Shown piece after piece: positions 1 through 5,981 of a stretch of 6,023 nucleotides of DNA; the stretch's first letter is position 1; every line of letters starts with the position of its first letter. The notes beneath the pieces are model-generated. The model saw nothing but the letters and a program-made list of their open reading frames with translations, ran no database searches and was not told where the DNA came from. Both the position numbers and the translations under genes were made by a program. The DNA is from Spirochaetaceae bacterium (GTDB lineage: Bacteria > Spirochaetota > Spirochaetia > Treponematales > Breznakiellaceae), in contig JAIRYB010000248.1 in assembly GCA_031267955.1 (NCBI GenBank), positions 1 to 6,023 on the forward strand, given 5' to 3'.

Positions 1-124
1 TTTATCCGGAACCGATTCTCCTTTTCGCTTTAAATTCGATGGTTAAGAAAAGCGGCTCCCTCTGATGATATATGATTCCTAACCCGCGGTTTTAAACGCG
101 ATTTTTAAAAATTGGATTACTTAA

Positions 125-148
125 CTAAAAGTGTAACATATCCTCCTT
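125..148 (-). other. Strong ribosome binding site and four-codon ORF, possible leader peptide
   Basis: On the minus strand AAGGAGG (148-142) is followed after only 2 nt by ATG (139-137), and the frame encodes MLHF before TAG (127-125). It comes just after the TATAAT at 153-158, so it would be near the 5' end of that transcript. The spacing is too short for efficient initiation and the peptide is tiny. It may be a leader ORF, a ribosome standby site or chance. Confidence 0.2.
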
Positions 149-152
149 AAAG

Positions 153-182
153 ATTATACCCCCTCAGTCGAAATATTTTCAG
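153..182 (-). promoter_or_regulatory. Sigma70-like promoter reading off the left edge
   Basis: The minus strand has a perfect TATAAT -10 box (158-153), with CTGAAA (182-177, 4 of 6 of TTGACA) 18 bp upstream. It lies just after the operon terminator, where the promoter of a following minus-strand gene would be expected. The -35 box is weak. The gene it would serve is outside the window. Confidence 0.45.
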
Positions 183-201
183 TTTCTTTCGTAAATTCTT
201 T

Positions 202-225
202 AAAAAACAAGCCCCCGGCGCTTGT
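202..225 (-). terminator. Rho-independent terminator of the regulator operon
   Basis: On the minus strand ACAAGC (225-220), a 7-nt loop GCCGGGG and GCTTGT (212-207) form a 6-bp hairpin, followed directly by five T (206-202). It lies about 140 nt after the stop of regulator B in the right orientation. The plus strand has no T-run after the stem, so it works only for minus-strand transcripts. Confidence 0.75.
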
Positions 226-248
226 CGCGCTTTGCGTGTAAAAACCAC

Positions 249-287
249 AAAAATCGCCGATTAGGCGGTTTTGCCTTGCAAACCGCC
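249..287 (-). terminator. Hairpin region with T-run, weaker or auxiliary terminator
   Basis: GGCGGTTT (264-271) and AAACCGCC (280-287) form a perfect 8-bp stem with an 8-nt loop. On the minus strand the T-run (253-249) comes 10 nt after this stem. A competing small stem, CGCC/GGCG around a 5-nt loop, sits much closer to the T-run, and read on the plus strand it is followed by TTTT. This may be a first termination or 3'-end-protecting structure about 80 nt after regulator B, ahead of the better terminator at 202-225. Confidence 0.45.
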
Positions 288-363
288 GTCGAACCAAAGG
301 TTCACATGCGGATAATCGGGATTTTTGTATAAATATGCAAAAACCTACAAGTGCAACAGGCTC

Positions 364-3009
364 CTAGAGCAGGCTTTTTGCCGTGGCAATGCGTATGGCA
401 TCGGCCCGGTTTACCGCGCCGAGTTTGTTGAATACGCTCCGCAGGAAACTGTTAAACATATTGAGGGATATTTGCATATCTTCGGCGATTTCTTCGCTGG
501 TACGGCCGCGGGCAAGGCCGTTGAGCACTTCCAATTCCGGCTTCGACAGCTTCGGGGAAGAAGCGTCGCCGGCGTCCCTGTATTGGGCGGCCACCAGAGA
601 GCGCCCTTTCGCGTAGGCCGAGGCGGCGCTGCGTATGTTCAGCAGCCATGCCCGGGGAATCCCCGCCGCGGGGTTCTGCGGGCCCTTTTCCCCTTTCGGG
701 CTTTTAAGGGCGGCGTTCGCCAGGCTGTACATATACTCCCCCAGCTCGATAAAAGGCATGTCCAGGGCGTCGGGGGCCGCGGCGTCGTAGGCTTTCCCAA
801 GGGCCGCGAAGGCGCCCGCCCCGTCGCCAAGCTGGTAGCGGATCGCCGCTTCCAGGGCGGCTGTTTCCAGGAAGCCTAAAAGAAAACTTCCCAATTCGCC
901 CCTGGCCTTTTCCTGTTCCAGGGCTTCCAGCGCCGCCGGGTAATCTTTTTCAAAAAACAGGCACCGGACTTTTACCAGGGTGTCAAAGCCGCGGAACAGG
1001 GCGTTCAATTCCCCTTCTTCGCGTTCTTTTCTGAGCCAGGGGGCGACTTTTTCCGCCATATCGAGGCGGGCGTAAAAACGACCCATAATGATGTCATAAA
1101 TCACATAGCGGTTAAGGTATTCGCCTTTTTCCAGCAGGGCTTTCATCTGCCGATCCAGTTCCCTGATGCCCGCGGCATCGCCCTTGTGGACACATATCCG
1201 CATCAGGTAGAACAGCGCGCGGTTTTCCACCTCGTACTGGTTTTTTTCCCGGCCCCGGAACGCCGCCTGGCGGGCGAACTGCTCCGCCTTGTTTAAATCA
1301 CCCTGGTAATAGGCCAGTTCCGAGCGGGCCAGGGCGTCGACGCCGTAAAAATAACCTCCCAGGGAAGCGGAAACAAAGGGGACGGCGGCGGAACACGCAT
1401 CAATATAGGCGCCGATTTCCCCCGGCTTTGCGGGAAACCCCGCCTGAATCACATAGGAATTGAGATTCGTCTGGTTTACCTGCCCCTGGACCGGCTCCGG
1501 ATTCTCCAGGTAATAACGATAGCCCTTTTCAAACCAGCGGGCAAAATTATAATCCCTGGTATAGCGCGAGGCAAAAGCGCGCAGTATCCCCAGCCTGTTG
1601 CAGGCGGCGGCAAGGAACCAGGAACGGCGGGGATCCGGCGGCCCGGCCTCATAGCGGGCTATACCCGCCCGGAATTCCCCGGCGGATTCTTCAAAACGAT
1701 CCAGAAGCGCCAGAAGCCGGGCGCGGACAATAAAGCGCAAAAAAATGAAATCCCAATCTTCCCCCTCCCGTGCGAGGAGTTTTTCCTCATTTGCCGCGAT
1801 CAGATGTTCCGCCGTTTCCAGAAAAAAAGACGCCATCGCCCGGGGCAGCATACGGGGAAGGGATTCGATAAGCCGGACAAAACCCCTGTAATCCCCGGCC
1901 CGCCCGTACTCCACGGCGGCGTCGGTGGGCAGGTTGTTTTCGATACACCACTGCGCGCCCTTGCCGCAAACCTCCCTAATCTCCTCTTCGGCAAGCTCCG
2001 CCTGCTTTTCCTTAAGGAATTCCAGAAAAAGATGGTGTATCCTGTAGCCGTGGAGATAGGCGTCAAAACGGATAACCGACGTGAATTTTTCCATGGCGGA
2101 GATGTTCCCCCCGCCGGATTCAAGCCTTTCCAGAAGATTCCGGGGCCAGTGTTCAATGAGGGACAGCTTGATGAGGAATTTCCGGAGCTCCGCCCCCATG
2201 GCCGAAAAGATATTTTCTTCCATTTTCCTGACCGGCAGCATAACCCGGTCCCAGGCCCGGATTCTCCCCTGCCTGACGCCGGAATCAGAGCCGGCATACC
2301 CCGCTTTTATCCCCTGGAGTACCAGGGCAAGCGCCAGCGCCCAGCCTTCGGTATCGCGGCAGACCAGATCGAGCTCGTCCTGTTCAAGGGGGATGCGCTG
2401 GAGGCGGAAATACTCGGCTATTTCCTCTTTGTTGAACCGGAGATCGTCGGCGCTAATCTGGGAGAGCTGCCCTTTTGCCAGAAAACCCACGGTATTCATC
2501 GCCGGTTCCCTCTGCGAGATCATAACGATGGTATTTTTCGAAACCGGGGCGGACAGAGCCCTCTCCAGATGCCGGAGGACCGGGGGGCTGGTAAGAAGGT
2601 GAAAATCGTCAAAAACGATTACATAGCGTTCATGGCTTATAATTTCATCTTTAACCAGGCTCAGATAACGGTCAAACTGCCGGTTTGACTCGGGAAAGCC
2701 TATATCGGCAAAGACCTTCGCGGCTTCCGGATTAAGACGCGCTATCTCCCCGGTATAATTCTCCCAGAAACGCCAGCCCAGATTGTCGCGTTCCGAAAGT
2801 TGTACCCAGATGACCTTCCGGGAATTTTTTTTCAGGAAAGAATTTACCGCATGGGTTTTGCCGTAGCCTTCGCCCGCTACAACGGTAACTATATGGCTTT
2901 GAAGGGCTTTTTCCAGGAGCTGTTCCATACGGGGCCGCTCCAGAAAAACAACGCTTTCGGCTGCCGGCTGCCGCCCTTGCTTATCCGGGCCCTCCCCGTC
3001 ATGAATCAC
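364..3009 (-). CDS. MalT-like (LAL family) LuxR-type regulator with diverged HTH, paralogue of the upstream gene (regulator B)
   Basis: This 881-residue paralogue of regulator A has the same order of parts: FLERPRMEQLL at 22-32; Walker A AGEGYGKT at 45-52; WVQLSERDN at 68-76; Walker B YVIVFDDFH at 129-137; TEGWA at 220-224; IHHLF at 324-328; a TPR-like helical middle at about 340-780; and a C-terminal HTH at 821-881. Two signatures are off. The sensor region reads MISQREP, with Q166 where regulator A has arginine and the arginine one place later. The HTH has P824 where LuxR domains usually have the R of RE, and MFN (851-853) in place of TVK. The reading frame is intact and KLGAVNR is kept, so this looks like divergence rather than decay. 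The start is GTG at 3009, overlapping the upstream gene by 11 bp, with only a weak GGGA about 10 nt upstream, so translation is probably coupled. The protein ends immediately after the HTH at TAG (364-366). The ATPase family call is firm; DNA binding is plausible but uncertain. Confidence 0.93.
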   Translation of the reverse strand: MIHDGEGPDKQGRQPAAESVVFLERPRMEQLLEKALQSHIVTVVAGEGYGKTHAVNSFLKKNSRKVIWVQLSERDNLGWRFWENYTGEIARLNPEAAKVFADIGFPESNRQFDRYLSLVKDEIISHERYVIVFDDFHLLTSPPVLRHLERALSAPVSKNTIVMISQREPAMNTVGFLAKGQLSQISADDLRFNKEEIAEYFRLQRIPLEQDELDLVCRDTEGWALALALVLQGIKAGYAGSDSGVRQGRIRAWDRVMLPVRKMEENIFSAMGAELRKFLIKLSLIEHWPRNLLERLESGGGNISAMEKFTSVIRFDAYLHGYRIHHLFLEFLKEKQAELAEEEIREVCGKGAQWCIENNLPTDAAVEYGRAGDYRGFVRLIESLPRMLPRAMASFFLETAEHLIAANEEKLLAREGEDWDFIFLRFIVRARLLALLDRFEESAGEFRAGIARYEAGPPDPRRSWFLAAACNRLGILRAFASRYTRDYNFARWFEKGYRYYLENPEPVQGQVNQTNLNSYVIQAGFPAKPGEIGAYIDACSAAVPFVSASLGGYFYGVDALARSELAYYQGDLNKAEQFARQAAFRGREKNQYEVENRALFYLMRICVHKGDAAGIRELDRQMKALLEKGEYLNRYVIYDIIMGRFYARLDMAEKVAPWLRKEREEGELNALFRGFDTLVKVRCLFFEKDYPAALEALEQEKARGELGSFLLGFLETAALEAAIRYQLGDGAGAFAALGKAYDAAAPDALDMPFIELGEYMYSLANAALKSPKGEKGPQNPAAGIPRAWLLNIRSAASAYAKGRSLVAAQYRDAGDASSPKLSKPELEVLNGLARGRTSEEIAEDMQISLNMFNSFLRSVFNKLGAVNRADAIRIATAKSLL
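2999..3009 (-). other. 11-bp stop/start overlap, likely translational coupling
   Basis: The minus strand reads GTGATTCATGA here. GTG (3009-3007) begins regulator B and TGA (3001-2999) ends regulator A in another frame. The ATG inside the overlap is not in regulator B's frame. The only Shine-Dalgarno candidate for regulator B is a weak GGGA about 10 nt upstream. Ribosomes finishing regulator A probably reinitiate here, which would keep the two proteins in a linked ratio. The overlap is seen directly; coupling is inferred. Confidence 0.75.
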
Positions 3010-5590
3010 CGTTTTTATTTCCCAAAATCCCCATATCGGCGGCGATCCGCACCGCGTTGACCCGGTTGACCGCGCCCAGTTTATTGTAAATGCTGCGGAT
3101 CACGCTTTTAACCGTGTTTACCGAAATAGAAGAAAAACTCGCGATTTCTTCCTGGGTCATCCCCCGGGACAGTTCCGTAAGCACCTGGAATTCCCGCCCG
3201 GACAGGGCCGCCGCGGGCTTGCCCGGCTCTTTCCGGGCATCCGCCGCAGCCCGGTACTGTTCCGTTGCCGAAAACAGCTTTTTCGCGTAACCCGCGGCGC
3301 CCAGGCGCAGCTTTTCCAGCCATCCGGGGGGGAATTCCGGGGCCTTGTTTTTAATTGCCGCCCCAAGCAGAGTCCGCATATCCTTTCCCAGTTCGATAAA
3401 AGGCATCGTCACCGCGTTGGGGCGGGCCAGGCGGCAGGCATCTTCCAGGGCGGCAAAGGCGCCTTCCCTGTCCCGCAGGTGGTAGCGGCAGACCGCTTCC
3501 AGCGCCTTCATCTCGATTTTTTCCAGAACAAAGTTCCAGAGGCTGTTCCTGTCCTTCCGGCTTTCCAGGACCGCCAGAACCGCGGGATACCTTTTTTCCG
3601 AAAAATGGTACTTTGCCTTGACCATAATCTCCAGGCCAAAGACAATGGAATTAAGGTCGCTTTCCTCAAAATCGTTTTTCAGCCAGGGGGCAAGCCGGTC
3701 CGTCTGCCCTATATGGGCATAGTACCAGCCGGTGATAATATCGTAATTGATAAAGCGGGTGGGATAATCCTGCTCGCCAAGCTGGGCTTCGGCCTGTTTC
3801 AATATCCCCTCAAGCGCCTCGTAATTCCCCCGCGCCAGGCTGATCCTCAAAAGATAAAACAGCGCCCGGTTTTCGGTTTCGTACTGATTCCCCTGCCGGG
3901 CGTCCCGGAGGGCCCGGAAGGCGAACTGTTCCGCCCCGGATATGTCGCCCCGGAAAAAGGCCAGTTCCGCCCGGCACAGATCGCCCATCCCCATGGCGCA
4001 GCCCCCAAAAGTAACCGATACATAGGGAATCGCCGCGCTTATGGCCTCTATATACTTTTCAATTTCCCCTTTTTCCTCGCTGTTTACCCGGCAAAGATAG
4101 GAACTCAGGGGAATTACCGATATAGGGGGCCGGATTTCAAACTTGTTGAACTCGTAATACTCCCGGGCCTTTTCAAAATAATGGACATAATCATAGTCCC
4201 GGGTATAGGAGCAGGTATTCATGCCGATAAACCCCAGGTTATTGTAGCAGCCTGTCAGGGTCCGGTAGACGAAGGGAGAAGGGGGGGCGGCTTCCAGCCT
4301 GCTGATAACCGCGGCCAGCTCTTCCTTGGACCTGTCGAACATTTCCAGAGTCAGATAAAGCCCGGTACGCACTACCTGGGCATGGGCGATTTCGTCGTAT
4401 ATTTCCACAGGCGCCCTTTCCATAATTTCCAGCAGTATGCGCGAAGTCCGGTTAGGCAGTATTGAAGGCATGGTATCGACTACGCCGAGCAGCCGCGCGT
4501 AATCCCCCGCCTTTTCGTAGTAGCTGATGGCGTCCATCTTCTGGCCGTTGGCCGCACACCACGCCGCGGTCCTGAGCCACAGATCCTTTTTTTCGGATTC
4601 CGTCAGTTCATCCTGCCTTCCCTTGAGATAATCAAGGAAAAGGTGGTGAATATGGTAGACATTAAGGTAAATATCAAAGCGGACAAAAGAATCCAGCTCC
4701 TTCATCCGTTCTATGACCGAAGCGTCCCCGGCCAGCTCGCCCAGCAGGTCCGGGACCAGATGCTCGATAAGGGACAGCTTGATCAGAAAGCGCTGCACCG
4801 GGACCGGCAGGGGCGCCATGACTTCGCTGTCGATCAGCTTGAAAATATTGGACCTGAGGGCCTGGTTCACGTAGGCCGCGCCGGCAGGGGCGTTTCTAAG
4901 GGAAAGCCCCGCCAGGTGTATGGCGAAGGCCCAGCCTTCGGTATCGTAATAAATCGAAGAAACTGTATGGGGCGAGGGGCTGATATCCAGAAGATCGAAG
5001 TAGGATACCATCTCTTCCCTGGTAAAGCGGAGATCCTCCTCGGTTATCCGGGCCAAAAGGCCCTTTGATTCCAGGCCCATAAGGTTGAGGGACGGCTCGG
5101 TCCGGGAGATAAGTACCGAAGTGATGCTGGGGAAAGGGGAGGTGATGGAACGTTCCATAAACCGTAAAACCCCCCTGTCGTGGATAAGATGAAAATCATC
5201 GTAGACAAGGACGTATTTTACGTCGGTACGCGTCTCCTGCCGGGGAATAGCCAGATAGCGCTCAAATTCCCGCTCGGTTTCGGGAAAATCGATATCCGCC
5301 AGTTTGACGGCCGCCTTCTTGTTGCCCGCGCTAATCCCGGCGATCAAATTTTCCCAAAAGCGTTTGGGGATATTGTCCCTTTCGGAAAGCTGTACCCAGC
5401 CGACCAGGGCGGGGTATCTGCGGACAAAAGAATAAACCGCGTGGGTCTTCCCGAACCCCGCCCCGGCGTTGACGATGACCACCGACTTTTGCAGGGACTC
5501 CTCCAGCAGGCGGTCAATGGGGGGACGTTCCAGGTAGATCTGATTCCCGGAAGGCATGGAGACATTACTTTGAAAGCGCTTTTCCGGCAC
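2999..5590 (-). CDS. MalT-like (LAL family) LuxR transcriptional regulator, STAND ATPase (regulator A)
   Basis: This is a large ATP-dependent transcription activator of about 863 residues, the usual LAL/MalT size. Numbering from the GTG at 5590, visible motifs are: LERPPIDRLL near the N-terminus; Walker A AGAGFGKT at 42-49; WVQLSERDN at 65-73; Walker B YVLVYDDFH at 126-134; sensor LISRTEP at about 160-166; TEGWA at 217-221; IHHLF at 314-318; a long helical TPR-like region at about 335-760; and a LuxR HTH at about 796-858 containing GREFQVL, ISVNTVK and KLGAVNR. In this family, ATP plus an inducer bound by the middle domain drives self-assembly and promoter activation; the inducer here is unknown. 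The GTG at 5590 is preferred because GAGGTGA at 5596-5602 lies 5 nt upstream. The in-frame GTG at 5599 sits inside that ribosome binding site. The gene is first in a two-gene operon and its TGA overlaps the next start. Family assignment is secure; the target is not known. Confidence 0.95.
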   Translation of the reverse strand: MPEKRFQSNVSMPSGNQIYLERPPIDRLLEESLQKSVVIVNAGAGFGKTHAVYSFVRRYPALVGWVQLSERDNIPKRFWENLIAGISAGNKKAAVKLADIDFPETEREFERYLAIPRQETRTDVKYVLVYDDFHLIHDRGVLRFMERSITSPFPSITSVLISRTEPSLNLMGLESKGLLARITEEDLRFTREEMVSYFDLLDISPSPHTVSSIYYDTEGWAFAIHLAGLSLRNAPAGAAYVNQALRSNIFKLIDSEVMAPLPVPVQRFLIKLSLIEHLVPDLLGELAGDASVIERMKELDSFVRFDIYLNVYHIHHLFLDYLKGRQDELTESEKKDLWLRTAAWCAANGQKMDAISYYEKAGDYARLLGVVDTMPSILPNRTSRILLEIMERAPVEIYDEIAHAQVVRTGLYLTLEMFDRSKEELAAVISRLEAAPPSPFVYRTLTGCYNNLGFIGMNTCSYTRDYDYVHYFEKAREYYEFNKFEIRPPISVIPLSSYLCRVNSEEKGEIEKYIEAISAAIPYVSVTFGGCAMGMGDLCRAELAFFRGDISGAEQFAFRALRDARQGNQYETENRALFYLLRISLARGNYEALEGILKQAEAQLGEQDYPTRFINYDIITGWYYAHIGQTDRLAPWLKNDFEESDLNSIVFGLEIMVKAKYHFSEKRYPAVLAVLESRKDRNSLWNFVLEKIEMKALEAVCRYHLRDREGAFAALEDACRLARPNAVTMPFIELGKDMRTLLGAAIKNKAPEFPPGWLEKLRLGAAGYAKKLFSATEQYRAAADARKEPGKPAAALSGREFQVLTELSRGMTQEEIASFSSISVNTVKSVIRSIYNKLGAVNRVNAVRIAADMGILGNKNGDS

Positions 5591-5595
5591 TTCCC

Positions 5596-5602
5596 TCACC
5601 TC
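5596..5602 (-). promoter_or_regulatory. Ribosome binding site of regulator A (decides the start codon)
   Basis: GAGGTGA matches seven consecutive bases of the anti-Shine-Dalgarno complement AAGGAGGTGA. It sits 5 nt before the GTG at 5590. A start at the in-frame GTG at 5599 would lie inside this motif and have no ribosome binding site of its own, so 5590 is the better start, with a protein three residues shorter. Confidence 0.75.
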
Positions 5603-5610
5603 TTTTAGTT

Positions 5611-5638
5611 TAAAGATACTCCCTAAGAAATACTCTAA
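5611..5638 (-). repeat. Imperfect direct repeat in the leader of regulator A
   Basis: On the minus strand TTAGAGTATTTC (5638-5627) is followed by TTAGGGAGTATCTTT (5625-5611). Both copies share TTAG then AGTAT, about 13 nt apart, between the predicted transcription start and the ribosome binding site. This could be a protein-binding pair or chance in AT-rich DNA. Confidence 0.25.
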
Positions 5639-5648
5639 GCTTGTATCT

Positions 5649-5678
5649 ATAATAAACTTGACAAATTAGGTCCGTCAA
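5649..5678 (-). promoter_or_regulatory. Sigma70-like promoter of the regulator operon
   Basis: On the minus strand, a TTGACG -35 box (5673-5678, 5 of 6 consensus) and a TATTAT -10 box (5649-5654, 5 of 6) are separated by 18 bp. Transcription would start near 5642, giving a leader of about 50 nt before the GTG at 5590. No better promoter was seen between the group II intron end and regulator A. Confidence 0.65.
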
Positions 5679-5679
5679 G
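5657..5679. promoter_or_regulatory. Inverted repeat overlapping the -35 box, possible operator
   Basis: CTTGAC (5657-5662) and GTCAAG (5674-5679) form a perfect 6-bp dyad with an 11-nt spacer. One arm contains the -35 hexamer of the operon promoter and the other lies in its spacer. A dimeric regulator bound here would cover the promoter. Because one arm is also a -35 consensus, part of the symmetry could be coincidence. Confidence 0.35.
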
Positions 5680-5729
5680 GGAAATGTGGGTGTTCTTTAG
5701 GATAAACGTGCAGGTTGGAGCGGAAGATG

Positions 5730-5817
5730 CCACGAACCACACCGACACAGACGAAAATAGAATTTAACCACGAACCCTAACAAACGACACCGGGCCTTTG
5801 GCCCGAAATCCCACGAA
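5730..5817 (+). repeat. Degenerate CCACGAA short repeats
   Basis: CCACGAACC occurs at 5730-5738 and again at 5768-5776, and CCACGAA at 5811-5817, with related ACGA-rich words between them. Spacing is irregular (38 and 43 nt), so this is not a CRISPR array. It resembles the eroded remains of a short dispersed or tandem intergenic repeat. Confidence 0.4.
5791..5805. repeat. Perfect GC-rich hairpin without T-run
   Basis: CGGGCC (5791-5796) and GGCCCG (5800-5805) pair perfectly around a TTT loop. Neither strand has a T-run right after the stem, so it is not a standard intrinsic terminator. It may be a repeat-element hairpin or a 3'-end stabiliser. Confidence 0.4.
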
Positions 5818-5905
5818 TTCCCGCTCCGGCATCCCAGATTTTACCCGGATCGCCTCTTTTTATCCGTGTGAAAACAAGAAAGCGAGGCGTGAAGAGGATA
5901 GAGAA

Positions 5906-5947
5906 ATCGAGTAGGAGGCTGCCCATTATTTGGGCAGCCGTCCTCTC
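5906..5947 (-). ncRNA. Group II intron domain VI with branch-point A and 3' splice site
   Basis: A perfect 9-bp stem (5939-5931 with 5925-5917) closes a 5-nt AATAA loop. Below it AGGA (5944-5941) pairs with TCCT (5916-5913) and GAG (5947-5945) with CTC (5911-5909). A single A at 5912 is left bulged between these two helices. That is the branch-point adenosine, seven nucleotides from an intron end at T5906 (GAT end); 5905 is an alternative end. Confidence 0.85.
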
Positions 5948-5949
5948 AC

Positions 5950-5981
5950 ACCACCGTGCGTACCGTTCGGTACACGGCGGT
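5950..5981 (-). ncRNA. Group II intron domain V
   Basis: Nine pairs join 5981-5973 with 5950-5958, including one G-U at 5978/5953. A two-nucleotide bulge (5960-5959) follows, then four pairs (5972-5969 with 5961-5964) closed by a GAAC loop (5968-5965). The catalytic triad is C5979-G5978-C5977. This shape is the catalytic heart of group II introns. Confidence 0.9.

Larger units (their letters stand above)
1..363. other. Non-coding intergenic region left of the operon
   Basis: No convincing reading frame exists on either strand of this AT-rich stretch. On the minus strand it carries the two terminator candidates, a promoter, a ribosome binding site with a four-codon ORF, and then about 120 nt of leader-like sequence. 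A CGCG/CGCG pair (85-88 and 97-100) precedes T5 on the plus strand but is too weak to call a terminator. An AAAAGGAG motif near the left edge (minus strand, about 18-25) has no start codon at a usable distance inside the window. Confidence 0.6.
5680..5905. other. Non-coding spacer between the group II intron and the operon promoter
   Basis: No supported gene lies here. It is the 3' exon side of the group II intron. It holds a perfect hairpin (5791-5805), three CCACGAA-type repeats and a 7-bp inverted pair, GGAGCGG (5717-5723) and CCGCTCC (5821-5827), about 100 bp apart. The composition looks like degenerate intergenic repeat DNA rather than decayed coding sequence. Confidence 0.55.

Noticed and set aside
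85..106. CGCG/CGCG hairpin followed by T5 as a plus-strand terminator
   Set aside because: The stem is only 4 bp with an AT-rich 8-nt loop, and there is no plus-strand gene upstream for it to terminate.
325..879. Plus-strand reading frame starting just left of the operon end
   Set aside because: Most of it is antisense to the HTH and C-terminal part of regulator B, and its translation is not protein-like. No promoter or good ribosome binding site was seen.
1804..2688. Long plus-strand reading frame (294 codons) inside regulator B
   Set aside because: It lies wholly antisense to a gene with clear family motifs, and its translation shows no recognisable domain. It results from the GC-rich codon pattern of the real gene.
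3479..4465. Long plus-strand reading frame (328 codons) antisense to regulator A
   Set aside because: It is a mirror of the coding frame of regulator A, with proline/glycine-rich low-information translation and no family motifs.
5791..5805. GC hairpin as an intrinsic terminator
   Set aside because: The stem is perfect but neither strand has a T-run after it.
5730..5817. CCACGAA repeats as a CRISPR array
   Set aside because: The repeats are only 7-9 nt, irregular and not palindromic, and no cas gene is present in the window.
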